Source: Gaoshiqia hydrogeniformans (lineage in GTDB: Bacteria > Bacteroidota > Bacteroidia > Bacteroidales > Prolixibacteraceae). From it: a DNA stretch of 64,000 nucleotides. The DNA lies in assembly GCF_049347105.1 (NCBI RefSeq), contig NZ_CP186334.1, forward strand, positions 5,456,001-5,520,000, read 5' to 3'. Below are positions 51,149 to 59,664 of the stretch, one piece after another. The notes below the pieces were generated by a model that worked only from the letters and a program-made list of their open reading frames with translations, did no database searches and was not told where the DNA came from. Each line of letters begins with the position of its first letter. Within the stretch, counting starts at the first letter, position 1. A program made the position numbers and the translations under genes.

Positions 51149-52090
51149 TTACTTTTTTGAAGCGGAAGCTTCAATCAACCGATCGATCATTTGACGGTTC
51201 GCCTTAAAAATGGTACCGTGTTTATGGCCTTCGGGCAAAGAAACCTCACCCGAAATATCTTCGAAATGAACAAAATCGTTTGTTCTGGCAGCTCCATATA
51301 TTTTCTCGCGGTAGGCATCGTAATAAATCAGGTAATCATTATCAACTTTCACAACGGTTGGCCCCTCCGTGAAAAAGTCGGTAAACGGCCCGGAAACATT
51401 TTGGTACGGACCGAGCGGATCAGCGGCAAATGCCACCTTCAGGTTGCGCATCGGTCGGGTATTGTCCTTCAGCACCAGCACATAATCTTTGGGCGCGCGT
51501 TTCACAATCACCGCATCAATCACGCTGAAACCGGGATCGAGAAACAGTTTTGTTTCGGTGAACGTCCTGAAATCTTTGGTCGTCGTATAATACATCCGGT
51601 GGTTGTTCCTTTCTTCTTCTTCACCTTTTTCAAACTTGAAAGGAATCGTAGAAGCCCAAATAATGATGTATTCCTCTTTTTCGTCATCATAGAACAACTC
51701 GGGCGCCCATACATTTACGGTGGAAGTATCGGTCATCACCTCGATAAATTGCTGTTCCGACCAGTTGACCAGGTCTTTGGAACTGGCATAACCAAAACCC
51801 AGATCGCCCCGCCACGAAGAGGTCCAGACCAGGTGAAAAGTACCGTCGGGGCCTTTTACGATTGACGGGTCACGCATCACTTTCTGATTGCCGATTTCGG
51901 GAGCCAGGTAGGGCCCGCCTAAATCAGACCAGTGATAACCGTCCTCGCTGTATGCCAGGAACAAACCGGCATCAGCCGGTTCGCGGAAGGTTGAGAACAC
52001 GTAATATTCTTTTTCGCTTGTTTTTTCGCAGGAAACCAGTCCGGCAAACAATATTAATAATATCGGAAAAATTCTTTTTTTCATATTCAT
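51149..52090 (-). CDS. GH43-clan five-bladed propeller lipoprotein
   Basis: 313 residues with lipoprotein signal FAGLVSCEKT (Cys21). The propeller keeps a plausible acidic triad: Asp74 (VMRDPSIV), Asp192 (FSVIDAVIV) and Glu242 (FTEGPTVV). TVNVWAPELFYDDEKEEYII and YASSKDLVNWSEQQF are standard GH43-clan blade patterns. Small single-domain members act as exo-arabinosidases, xylosidases or galactosidases, and RG-I/RG-II side chains contain such sugars. Specificity is not readable. It lies between the propeller gene downstream and GH140 upstream; the gap to GH140 carries a heptamer array. Confidence 0.78.
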   Translation of the reverse strand: MNMKKRIFPILLILFAGLVSCEKTSEKEYYVFSTFREPADAGLFLAYSEDGYHWSDLGGPYLAPEIGNQKVMRDPSIVKGPDGTFHLVWTSSWRGDLGFGYASSKDLVNWSEQQFIEVMTDTSTVNVWAPELFYDDEKEEYIIIWASTIPFKFEKGEEEERNNHRMYYTTTKDFRTFTETKLFLDPGFSVIDAVIVKRAPKDYVLVLKDNTRPMRNLKVAFAADPLGPYQNVSGPFTDFFTEGPTVVKVDNDYLIYYDAYREKIYGAARTNDFVHFEDISGEVSLPEGHKHGTIFKANRQMIDRLIEASASKK

Positions 52091-52121
52091 ACAGTTTTCA
52101 TTTGACAGTTGCCGTAATATC

Positions 52122-52149
52122 GATTACCGGTTACTGATTACCGGTTACC
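52122..52149. repeat. Heptamer array gattacc/ggttact/gattacc/ggttacc
   Basis: Four 7-base words alternating gattacc and ggttac(c/t). The last base is the first base of the GH140 stop codon as read on the + strand. Same 'ttacc' word as in the 27278 array. Confidence 0.93.
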
Positions 52150-53564
52150 TATTTTCCCGGCTCCGGAAAAACAGCGTCGGCATTGTCCAGGATCAATACC
52201 CAGTCGTTACCATTTTCCACCTCGCCCGCCGGATCAAACTCCTGTACGCCTGTGTTCGGGAAAGTACCGATTTCGGAAATCTCGCCGTTGCGCGGATTGA
52301 ACCAGCTTGCTTTCACCTGTTCGCCTTCAATTTTACCCATGTTTACCTTGATATTTTGACCATTATAAGTATAAATAAATGCGTAATTCGTTCCACGGGT
52401 AGCTAATTGATAGGCGTATTTTTCACCCGGTTGTTCAGCGACAAGGCTTTGGTCGGGCACCCGTTCGAAATACGGACGCGACAGCATCAGGGTTTTCACG
52501 TGAACCATCTGTCCGGCGCCCGGATCGTTGATGGCTTCGGTCCAGTATTTTTTGGCGCCGTAGGCTGCGCCGGTATCTTCGGGCCGGTGAAACTGCATCA
52601 CCGCACTGTGCCCGTAAGTATATCCGCAGGCACCGGCAAATACCGACCAGTAGGCATAACGGCGAACATCGGCATCGTTCCAGAATGGTTGCAGGGTATC
52701 GTGCAATCCCTGCGGAATTCCTTCATAGGAAGGTTCGCCATCCAGGGTGGGTTTTACGGGTTTTAACTGAAAATCGGCTTCCACGTAACGCCAGTTGTCT
52801 TCGCCGTAATTTAACTCGGTGTCATCCTGATCGTAACGGCGGTGTCCGGATTGAAACATATTAAAATCGAGCCAATTTTCCTCATGGAACCACATTGAGG
52901 ATTGGGTCCTGCCTCTCGGGTGAAAGGTAATCAGATGGTTGGGATCGTTTGTCCGTAAAGCATTTCCAAGGATGTTCCAGGTTTGAATAGAATCGGCCCC
53001 GGGCACATCACCGCCATTCAGCCAAATGATATTGGGATATTCTTTATAGCGGTTAGCCATAAATTCGCCGTAAACCTGTGCCTCGTCGCGGCTGACATGC
53101 CCTCCCCGCACATTGCCCCCCCAAACAGGAACCAAGGCCATGTAAAGACCTCTTTTTTCGGCTTCGCGAATGACAAAATCCATATGGTCCCAATAATCAT
53201 ATTCATCCTGATCTTCGAAATTATTTCCTTCGGTTACCAGCGGTTGGGCCACACTTTGGCTAACGAGCGCCGAGTCACCATACCTGTTTTTTGCACCAAC
53301 GCTGTGCAGCACCATCACCTGGATCACATTAAAGCCTTTTTCAAGACGATCGTCGAGGTATTTAACTGCCTCCTCGCGATCAAGTTTGGAGAATAACAGC
53401 CAGCCTGTATCGCCCAGCCAGAAAAACGGATTACCGTTCTCATCGGTAAAAAAACGGCCGTCGGATGACACTTTTAACAGGCCCATGCCTTTTTCTTTTT
53501 TGACTTCCGTGGTGCATGAAAACAGAAGCAGTATGAAGCTGATCAGTAACAGAAAGTTTTTCAT
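52149..53564 (-). CDS. GH140 apiosidase-like enzyme (DUF4038 + C-terminal collagen-binding-type domain), lipoprotein
   Basis: 471 residues from ATG 53564, where the lipoprotein signal MKNFLLLISFILLLFSC starts; an upstream extension to 53648 is Lys/Gln-rich and overlaps the transporter gene. The DUF4038 barrel shows GRFFTDENGNPFFWLGDTGW, GFNVIQVMVLHSVGA, VPVWGGNVRGGH, IIWLNGGDVPG with Asp186, and TLDGEPSYEG with Glu277. These correspond to the two catalytic acids of the RG-II apiosidase of Bacteroides. The C-terminal DUF4038-partner domain is ASWFNPRNGEISEIGTF. It releases apiose from apiose-galacturonate linkages in that known example. This is the strongest single pointer to RG-II in the window. 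Confidence 0.88.
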   Translation of the reverse strand: MKNFLLLISFILLLFSCTTEVKKEKGMGLLKVSSDGRFFTDENGNPFFWLGDTGWLLFSKLDREEAVKYLDDRLEKGFNVIQVMVLHSVGAKNRYGDSALVSQSVAQPLVTEGNNFEDQDEYDYWDHMDFVIREAEKRGLYMALVPVWGGNVRGGHVSRDEAQVYGEFMANRYKEYPNIIWLNGGDVPGADSIQTWNILGNALRTNDPNHLITFHPRGRTQSSMWFHEENWLDFNMFQSGHRRYDQDDTELNYGEDNWRYVEADFQLKPVKPTLDGEPSYEGIPQGLHDTLQPFWNDADVRRYAYWSVFAGACGYTYGHSAVMQFHRPEDTGAAYGAKKYWTEAINDPGAGQMVHVKTLMLSRPYFERVPDQSLVAEQPGEKYAYQLATRGTNYAFIYTYNGQNIKVNMGKIEGEQVKASWFNPRNGEISEIGTFPNTGVQEFDPAGEVENGNDWVLILDNADAVFPEPGK

Positions 53565-53611
53565 TTTTGTTTGGTTTTGTATTTGTTTCGATTTTATTTC
53601 ATTCTTTTTAT

Positions 53612-55183
53612 TTAAACGGATTTCTTCTCTTTTTGCAGTTTCTTCCAACCCGACCAGGTTAGCGAGGGGTCGATGGTTTTTCCCCGGTACATAAAACTGG
53701 CCAGGTAACCAAAGAAAATAAGTACTACATGACTGTATACACCAATCATGTATTTATGGTGAATGTAATTGAATGGTCCGAGGTCGATCAGCACGGATTT
53801 ACTGCCGTCCAATCCGATTGGCGTTGATGTCAGCAAGGCCCAGGCCGTGAACAAAACGCTGGCGCCGATACCCCAATATAAGCCTTGTTTATTGGCTTTC
53901 CTGCTGAAAATTCCTAATAGGAACATTCCCGCGATACCTCCCGAGAAAATGGAATACAGGGTGAAAATAATGCCCAGTACCCCCTCGCTGCCTGCCCTGA
54001 CATAAAATAAAGCCACCATAATTGCTCCCAAACCGGCAATAACGATAAACAGCTTACTCATGAACAATCTTTTCTGATCCGAGCTTTTTGGCTTCAGCCG
54101 GATATAATAATCCTCCATCAGGATGGCTGAAAGACAGTTCAGGTCGGAGTCGAGACTGGAGATAGCAGCAGCAATTAATGCCGAGAGGATTAAGCCAACC
54201 ACGCCAACAGGTAGTTTGGTCATAATAAAATAAGGGAAAACAGCTTCTGCTTCAATTCCATGCGGCAGGGGGTCTCCCGTAATTTGATAATAGGAGAACA
54301 AAGCCGTGCCGATAAACATGAACATAGCCCACACCGGCACGCTGAGCAAGACCCCGATCAGAGACGCTTTCACAGCAGCTTTATCCGATTTCGCGGTCAG
54401 GTACCGTTGCACAATGGTTTGGTCGGTTCCGTATTTTTGAATGGCATAGAAAACCCCGTTCAGGGCCATTACCACGAAGGTCAGATTTACGAAATCCCAA
54501 TCAAAAGGCCCGAACCCGATCCGCCCGTTTTGCATAGCCACCTCCCAAACCTGCATGGGCCCTCCCTCGGGCAAAAACAGCAGGATGCCAAGAGCGATAA
54601 TTCCGCCAACAATCAGTAAAAACCCCTGGATCACATCCAGCCAGATGACCGCTTCAATTCCGCCGAGCATGGTTAAAATAACCACGGCGCCGCCAATGAT
54701 CCAAATGACGGTAATCGTATCTAATCCGGTCATCTTACTCAATGCCAGCGAGATCAGAAAAAACACCGTCCCCATTTTTGAAAAGTGGGTCAGGATAAAA
54801 GAAACAGAGGTATATAGTCGTGCAAAAAAACCAAAGCGTTTTTCAAAATATTCGTAGGTACTGAGCTGGATGACATGCCTGAACAACGGCACCACAAAAC
54901 CAACAATGGCGATCAGAACAATCGGCACCATCAGTCCCTGCACCAACAGTATCCAGTTGGAGGAATAACCTTCGCCCGGATAGGCCAAAAAAGTAATGCT
55001 GCTGATCAGGGTCGCCAGGATCGAAATGCCAATCGCCCAGGAGGGGATAGATCCTTTAGCGGTAAAATAATTCTTCGTGTCTTTTTGTCTTTTTGAAAAC
55101 CAAAAACCGATTCCCAGCGATACCAGCAAGGTCGCAATCATGATCAGGTAATCAATCAGATGAATAGATGGTACTACGTCCAT
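53612..55183 (-). CDS. SSS-family sodium:solute symporter
   Basis: 523 residues, about 14 membrane helices. The beginning (HLIDYLIMIATLLVSLGIGF then DTKNYFTAKGSIPSWAIGIS) and STYEYFEKRFG are standard SSS landmarks, as are LGGIEAVIWLDVIQGFLLIV and AAAISSLDSDLNCLSAILME near the sodium site. It differs from the SSS gene at 11723, so the locus has two non-identical symporters plus an MFS carrier. It starts 5 bp after the DUF1537 gene ends and is followed 47 bp later by GH140, so it probably imports a monosaccharide or acid that feeds the DUF1537/PdxA2 block. Apiose is one candidate, unproven. Confidence 0.9.
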   Translation of the reverse strand: MDVVPSIHLIDYLIMIATLLVSLGIGFWFSKRQKDTKNYFTAKGSIPSWAIGISILATLISSITFLAYPGEGYSSNWILLVQGLMVPIVLIAIVGFVVPLFRHVIQLSTYEYFEKRFGFFARLYTSVSFILTHFSKMGTVFFLISLALSKMTGLDTITVIWIIGGAVVILTMLGGIEAVIWLDVIQGFLLIVGGIIALGILLFLPEGGPMQVWEVAMQNGRIGFGPFDWDFVNLTFVVMALNGVFYAIQKYGTDQTIVQRYLTAKSDKAAVKASLIGVLLSVPVWAMFMFIGTALFSYYQITGDPLPHGIEAEAVFPYFIMTKLPVGVVGLILSALIAAAISSLDSDLNCLSAILMEDYYIRLKPKSSDQKRLFMSKLFIVIAGLGAIMVALFYVRAGSEGVLGIIFTLYSIFSGGIAGMFLLGIFSRKANKQGLYWGIGASVLFTAWALLTSTPIGLDGSKSVLIDLGPFNYIHHKYMIGVYSHVVLIFFGYLASFMYRGKTIDPSLTWSGWKKLQKEKKSV

Positions 55184-55188
55184 AGTCT

Positions 55189-56355
55189 TTAAAGTTTAGT
55201 TAGTTCTTTACCGGTTAATATTTCAGGCCATGTATAACTGCCGGGTTTGGTGGTTACCGTCAATCCCGGATAACGTTCGGTATGCATTTGTATAACACCA
55301 AAACTCAACTCCCGAAATGGCGTCAACTGCTTAATTTCCAGATGACTAAGAATCATCGAAGCCGTTGATCCGCCTTCAATAAAAAGGTCGTCAATCTCAA
55401 CCTGTTCAAATACTTTCCTGACCACCCGGCTCACATTTTTCCGGGTTGTTTCGGCGGAAATTCTGGCGTTTTCGTCGCTACAAATGGTGGTAACCGCTAC
55501 TTTCCGGTTTTCGCGTATCGCAGCCACTATCCGGTCGGCCAGAATAATCAGCGACCGGGAGGGCGTATCCTGCTTCTGAAATATTTCCCTATTCAGGTTA
55601 ATGATCTCAATTCCGGCATCTTTGAATTTGTTCATCATAGCCTCATCTTTTGGAAACGTACTCCCCAATACAAATAAAGCATGTTTTCCCGGAATAAGGT
55701 CCAGACTCTCTCCTTCCGGCTTTGCCGGGAAATCTTTTTGCAAAACCGCATCAAAGAACCCGGATCCACCGGCTAAAACCGATTGTCCGTCGGCTTTGTC
55801 GGCCCACGAAGCCAGGTCTTCCACCGTAAGCACGTTCCCAATGATCATTCCCTGATCGGGTAATTGATCGTTAACATTCTTTACCACAACGTCAGCTGCA
55901 TTGTTGCCCACAATCGTCCTGACATCGGAATGTTTGACCGGAAACTCCGGATCGTGCGCAAAAGATGTTTCGGCCAGGGGTACGCCGCCAACATAATAAA
56001 CGCCACTTTTGATGATCCGGTTAAAATGCGGGTTTGCGGGAACCATAATTATCCGCTGTTTCTTCGATGCAGTTTGTTGACTGATTAATTCGGCATACAC
56101 GTTTCCGCGTAAAACTGAGTCGAGTTTCTTAAAAATATATTTTGGTTTCAGCTCCATCAACTGACGGGTGGCCTTTTCAATTTCTTTTTTGGCCTGCTCA
56201 ACCGGCATCGAACGGGTTTCAGTAGCAAGCACCAGCAAATCAACGTCTTCAACAGCATCTACCGAGGTTTCAATCAAAACCTTCATCCCCCGGCGCAATC
56301 CGATCCCTCCGATCTCTGCAGCTCCTGTAAAATCATCGGCAATTACGGCTATCAT
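55189..56355 (-). CDS. DUF1537 four-carbon acid-sugar kinase
   Basis: 388 residues from ATG 56355, preceded by an AAGAAGAGAG purine run; an ATG at 56373 overlaps the upstream stop. The N-terminal domain begins with IAVIADDFTGAAEIGGIG, the conserved substrate-binding Asp-Asp start of this family. LDSVLRGNVYAEL carries the S-x-R-G-N motif. The C-terminal nucleotide-binding domain has DDLFIEGGSTASMIL and FGVIQMHTERYPGLTVTTKP with the G-G-S-T loop. DUF1537 kinases phosphorylate D-threonate, D-erythronate, L-threonate, 3-oxo-tetronates and, in apionate pathways, 3-oxo-isoapionate. With PdxA2 immediately upstream the threonate/erythronate type is most likely. Confidence 0.87.
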   Translation of the reverse strand: MIAVIADDFTGAAEIGGIGLRRGMKVLIETSVDAVEDVDLLVLATETRSMPVEQAKKEIEKATRQLMELKPKYIFKKLDSVLRGNVYAELISQQTASKKQRIIMVPANPHFNRIIKSGVYYVGGVPLAETSFAHDPEFPVKHSDVRTIVGNNAADVVVKNVNDQLPDQGMIIGNVLTVEDLASWADKADGQSVLAGGSGFFDAVLQKDFPAKPEGESLDLIPGKHALFVLGSTFPKDEAMMNKFKDAGIEIINLNREIFQKQDTPSRSLIILADRIVAAIRENRKVAVTTICSDENARISAETTRKNVSRVVRKVFEQVEIDDLFIEGGSTASMILSHLEIKQLTPFRELSFGVIQMHTERYPGLTVTTKPGSYTWPEILTGKELTKL

Positions 56356-56366
56356 TCTCTCTTCTT

Positions 56367-57407
56367 TCAACATGACTGATTTTGGTATAATTTGATGGCA
56401 TAGCTAATCGCGAACAACAAAGCGTCGGGGCTCGCAATCCCTTTGCCGGCAATTTCAAAAGCGGTTCCGTGATCAACCGAGGTACGGATGATCGGCAACC
56501 CCAGGGTAATGTTCACCCCTTTCACGCTTTTCATCGCTTGCTTTTCCTCATCCCAGACAAAACCAACCAGCTTAAACGGAATGTGCCCCTGGTCGTGATA
56601 CATGGCTACGCAGCCATCAAAACTGCCGCCGCTGGCCAGCGAAAACAGGGTATCGGGCGGGAACGGCCCTTCGGCCCGGATGCCCCGCTTTTTGGCATCC
56701 TGAATCGCCGGTAAAATCTCTTCCGTTTCCTCTGTACCAAAAAGGCCGCCATCGCCGGCATGCGGGTTGAGGCCGGCCACGCCGATCCTCGGGTTCTCAA
56801 TACCGATTTTTCTCAACCCGTCATAAGTCAGACGGATCACATCGAGTACACGCTGGCGTTTCACCAAGTCGCAGGCCTGGCGAAGCGAAACATGCGTACT
56901 CACATGGGTTACTTTTATTTTTTCGTCGGCCAGCAACATCGCATACTTTTCTGTTCCCGTAAAATGGGCATAAATTTCGGTATGCCCCGAAAAATGATGT
57001 CCGGCCAGATTGATGGCTTCTTTATGGATCGGGCCGGTTACTGTACCGTCCACCTCACCGTTCATCGCCAGTTCGATGGCCTTATGCACCGCTTTAAATG
57101 CCAAATCGCCGGCCGGAGCCGAAACCACTCCGTGTTTTATTGCGGCAAGCTGCTCCGAAGGAATGTTATACACATCGATGGTTCCGTGAGAAAAACGGGC
57201 CTGACCGACTTCCTGTACCGGATTGATCTTTAAATCCAACCCGGTCAGTTTCACCGCCTCCTTCATGATCTGCACATTGCCCACCAGCAATGGGTTGCAG
57301 GCATCGAACACCGAAATCTCATTCAATGCCTTGGCAGCAATCTCCGGGCCGATTCCCGCAGGATCGCCCATCGTGATGGCCAGCGTTATTTTATGCTGCT
57401 TATTCAT
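56367..57407 (-). CDS. pdxA2: PdxA2-type 4-phospho-acid-sugar dehydrogenase (decarboxylating)
   Basis: 346 residues, cytoplasmic. PdxA-fold landmarks: ITLAITMGDPAGIGPEIAAK at the start, VTGPIHKEAINLAGHHFSGH for the metal and phosphate site, AGLNPHAGDGGLFGTEE, PFPPDTLFSLA and MYHDQGHIPFK with metal-binding His, ending ITLGLPIIRTSVDHGTAFEI. Next to a DUF1537 kinase this is the PdxA2 subgroup, which oxidises and decarboxylates 4-phospho-D-threonate or -erythronate to dihydroxyacetone phosphate, rather than the vitamin B6 enzyme. The DHDPS gene's stop is immediately followed by this ATG (TGAATG), so coupling is tight. Confidence 0.9.
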   Translation of the reverse strand: MNKQHKITLAITMGDPAGIGPEIAAKALNEISVFDACNPLLVGNVQIMKEAVKLTGLDLKINPVQEVGQARFSHGTIDVYNIPSEQLAAIKHGVVSAPAGDLAFKAVHKAIELAMNGEVDGTVTGPIHKEAINLAGHHFSGHTEIYAHFTGTEKYAMLLADEKIKVTHVSTHVSLRQACDLVKRQRVLDVIRLTYDGLRKIGIENPRIGVAGLNPHAGDGGLFGTEETEEILPAIQDAKKRGIRAEGPFPPDTLFSLASGGSFDGCVAMYHDQGHIPFKLVGFVWDEEKQAMKSVKGVNITLGLPIIRTSVDHGTAFEIAGKGIASPDALLFAISYAIKLYQNQSC

Positions 57408-58319
57408 TCAACTCAAATTTTGCAGTTCTTTTTCCAATTCTTTCCGGAAGGCCAATTCCTCCTCCTGCTCCATCGGGCAGATGGGCGGCATCATTTGCGT
57501 TCCGCACAATCCTTTTACCGACATGACTACTTTCAGCGCAGCCAGCGATTCGCTCAAACTGCGCCCTTTTTGATACAAGGCCGACAGTTCGTTTGTTTTT
57601 TGCTGAAGGCTTTCGGCCAATTCCCAATCACCCGTAGCGGCCGCCTCGTATAAACCGACATAAGGAAGCGGAGCAAAATTCCCTGTACTGGGCACAATCC
57701 CGTCGGAGCCGTTTTTCAGCGCGTAAACCGACATGGCAGCCCAACCGGTCAGATGAACAAAATCTTCACGGTTTTTCCACAAAGCCAGGGCCTGATCGAG
57801 GCGATTCTGATCTCGTTCCGAATCTTTCAAGCCTGCAATATTGGGATGATAACTCAGTTGTTCCAGTAAGGCAAGCGGAATGGAATAGCCGGTCGTGGCC
57901 GGTATGTTATAGAAAATCAGAGGCTTCGGGCAGGCTTCGGCCAACTGCTCGCAATAATGCCGGGTGTAAGCATCTTTCAACGGATAGTACGAGGGCATGT
58001 TGGCCACCAGCACATCGGCACCCAGGCCGGCAAAACGTCTGGCCGCTTCGATCGATTCGGGCAGACAATTACCCGAAATTCCCGCATACACCAAAGCCTT
58101 TCCATCCACCTGCCTGACAGTTTCTTTCACCAACATTTCTTTTTGCTGAAACGACAGCGAGCTGGCTTCGCCGGTGGTACCGGCAATAAACGGGCTGGCC
58201 CCTGCCTGAAGCAACAGGCCGACGATGTTCCCGACAGCTTCCCGATCAATGGAATAATCCTCATTCAACGGGCTGACCATCGGAACGACAACACCTTTAT
58301 ATGGATTGTTTTTTTTCAT
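57408..58319 (-). CDS. DHDPS/N-acetylneuraminate-lyase family aldolase
   Basis: 303 residues, cytoplasmic TIM barrel. FIAGTTGEASSLSFQQ holds the G-T-T-G-E pyruvate-binding loop, Tyr137 lies in FYNIPATTGYS and the Schiff-base Lys165 in IAGLKDSERD. MPSYYPLKDAYTRHYCEQL and the C-terminal GLCGTQMMPPICPM fit the 2-keto-3-deoxy acid aldolase subgroups. The family cleaves or condenses pyruvate with an aldehyde. In a catabolic block it is likely a keto-deoxy sugar-acid aldolase, not lysine biosynthesis. The alcohol dehydrogenase upstream could reduce the aldehyde product. The exact acid is not readable. Confidence 0.88.
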   Translation of the reverse strand: MKKNNPYKGVVVPMVSPLNEDYSIDREAVGNIVGLLLQAGASPFIAGTTGEASSLSFQQKEMLVKETVRQVDGKALVYAGISGNCLPESIEAARRFAGLGADVLVANMPSYYPLKDAYTRHYCEQLAEACPKPLIFYNIPATTGYSIPLALLEQLSYHPNIAGLKDSERDQNRLDQALALWKNREDFVHLTGWAAMSVYALKNGSDGIVPSTGNFAPLPYVGLYEAAATGDWELAESLQQKTNELSALYQKGRSLSESLAALKVVMSVKGLCGTQMMPPICPMEQEEELAFRKELEKELQNLS

Positions 58320-58334
58320 TTTTTTTATATTTTA

Positions 58335-58397
58335 AGTTGGAAGACGGAAGATTGAAGACCGGAGACAGACGCCCCGCTCTTCTGACTTCCGACTTCT
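58335..58397. repeat. Heptamer array with inverted halves between adh and aldolase genes
   Basis: Nine 7-base words in register (agttgga, agacgga, agattga, agaccgg, agacaga, cgccccg, ctcttct, gacttcc, gacttct) fill the gap between two - strand genes and end on the dehydrogenase stop codon. GAAGACGGAAG (58340-58350) pairs with CTTCCGACTTC (58386-58396), 10 of 11, so the two halves can fold on each other. Confidence 0.85.
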
Positions 58398-59542
58398 TAA
58401 TACGCCTTTTTATAAATTTCCAGAGCATCCTGAAGCGTTACTTCGCGCACATTGTTTTTCAGCAAACGCTGCACTTTTAAGGCTGAAACAGCCATCTCTC
58501 CAAGTGCATCCTCCTGCAGGCCAATCTCTCTCAATTTTCCGGGAATACCAATTGATTTCATTAGTTCTTTGATCGATTCAATGGCAGCCTGCGCATAGGC
58601 TTCATCAGAAAGTAAACCTTCGATACCAATCGCCTTAGCCAATACGGCAAATTTTTCGGTTGCCGCAGGCAGGTTAAATTCCATGACATAAGGTAAAATC
58701 AGGGCATTGGAAAGGCCATGCGCCATTTTGTATTTGCTCCCCAGCGGATAAGCCAGCGCATGTACGGCTGTGGTATTGACCGGCCCCAGACACATGCCGC
58801 CGTAAACGCTTCCCAGGGCAACCTTTGCCCTTGCTTCCAGGTCTTTCCCATCGTCATACGCTTTTTTCAGATTCCTGAAAATCAACTGCATTCCTTCAAG
58901 CGCAATCCGGTCGGTTACCGGGTGGGCGAAACGGTTGACAAACGCTTCGAGGCAATGGGCGAAGGCGTCCATACCGGTTGAAGCCGTGACAGCAGGAGGC
59001 ATACCTACGGTCAGTTTCGGATCGATGTATGCTGCATCCGGCACCAGAAACGGACTGATAATCCCTTTCTTCTCCTGATCGGTTTCATCCAGAAAAATGG
59101 CATTGGGCGAAACTTCGCTCCCGGTTCCCGATGTCGTGGGCAGGCAGGCCAGGTAAGTTTTTCTTTCCTTTAACAGGCCGATACCCACAATCTCGTGTGT
59201 CGCCTGTGAATTACGGATTTGCGCAGCAACCAGTTTGGCCGTATCGAGTACGCTGCCTCCTCCGATGCCGGCCACCGCATCGGCCTGAAAACCGCGGGCC
59301 AGATCCAAAATCGCCTCAAATTCGGTAAAAGTGGGCTCACCGGCCAGCCGGTCGTAAACCAGGATGCTGACACCTGCCGACTTCAGCGATGCCAAATAAG
59401 GGGCCAGTGTTTTATCGAGCGCCGGGATCGTCAGCAAAAACAAACGTTTAAATTCCCGTGCAAGAAAGTCATCAATAAATTGCAACAAGCTTCCATTGCC
59501 AAAAACAAAGCGCGCCGGGTTATTTATAATTAGTTTTTCCAT
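58397..59542 (-). CDS. Iron-containing (group III) alcohol dehydrogenase
   Basis: 381 residues from ATG 59542; a TTG at 59560 is in frame but unlikely. GIGGGSVLDTAKLVAAQIRN is the NAD(P) glycine loop, LPTTSGTGSEVSPNAIFLDE the family pattern, and STGMDAFAHCLEAFVNRFAH with VHALAYPLGSKYKMAHGLSN the metal-binding His motifs. Members reduce aldehydes such as lactaldehyde or succinic semialdehyde, or oxidise short alcohols. As first gene of the operon with an aldolase directly below it, reduction of the aldehyde from that cleavage is a fair guess. Two LacI operators lie at 59563-59576 and 59631-59644, so expression is under the locus LacI regulator. Confidence 0.88.
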   Translation of the reverse strand: MEKLIINNPARFVFGNGSLLQFIDDFLAREFKRLFLLTIPALDKTLAPYLASLKSAGVSILVYDRLAGEPTFTEFEAILDLARGFQADAVAGIGGGSVLDTAKLVAAQIRNSQATHEIVGIGLLKERKTYLACLPTTSGTGSEVSPNAIFLDETDQEKKGIISPFLVPDAAYIDPKLTVGMPPAVTASTGMDAFAHCLEAFVNRFAHPVTDRIALEGMQLIFRNLKKAYDDGKDLEARAKVALGSVYGGMCLGPVNTTAVHALAYPLGSKYKMAHGLSNALILPYVMEFNLPAATEKFAVLAKAIGIEGLLSDEAYAQAAIESIKELMKSIGIPGKLREIGLQEDALGEMAVSALKVQRLLKNNVREVTLQDALEIYKKAY

Positions 59543-59562
59543 TCCCTTTTTTTTATTCAATG

Positions 59563-59576
59563 TGAAAACGTTTACA
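59563..59576. promoter_or_regulatory. LacI-type operator TGAAAACGTTTACA
   Basis: A palindrome 20 bp before the alcohol dehydrogenase ATG, downstream of the predicted start site, where a bound repressor would block elongation. Centres of this and the 59631 site are 68 bp apart. Confidence 0.8.
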
Positions 59577-59606
59577 TTTTCGAACAGTTCATTTTTAAAG
59601 CATTCA

Positions 59607-59614
59607 CAAAAATA
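59607..59614 (-). promoter_or_regulatory. Putative -7 box TATTTTTG of the dehydrogenase operon
   Basis: It matches the Bacteroidota TAnnTTTG -7 consensus on the - strand. It lies between the two LacI operators; the 59631 operator falls about where a -33 box would be. The -33 element itself is not convincing. Confidence 0.5.
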
Positions 59615-59630
59615 TAAATTTGAAATTTAA

Positions 59631-59644
59631 TGAAAACGTTTTAA
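59631..59644. promoter_or_regulatory. LacI-type operator TGAAAACGTTTTAA
   Basis: Shares the AAACGTTT core with the other sites and lies over the expected -33 region of the dehydrogenase operon. It is 20 bp from the lacI stop codon. Confidence 0.72.
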
Positions 59645-59664
59645 TGAAAAAAATCTGACTTCGT

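Noticed and set aside
56367..57407. Vitamin B6 biosynthesis (PdxA)
   Set aside because: Directly coupled to a DUF1537 kinase and an aldolase in a catabolic operon, which indicates the PdxA2 subgroup.
57408..58319. Lysine biosynthesis DapA
   Set aside because: No other lysine genes are in the operon; the neighbours are sugar-acid catabolic and under LacI control.
4806..58397. CRISPR array or direct-repeat plasmid iterons
   Set aside because: Units are 7-8 bp with no spacers, words drift within arrays, and no cas or rep gene is present.
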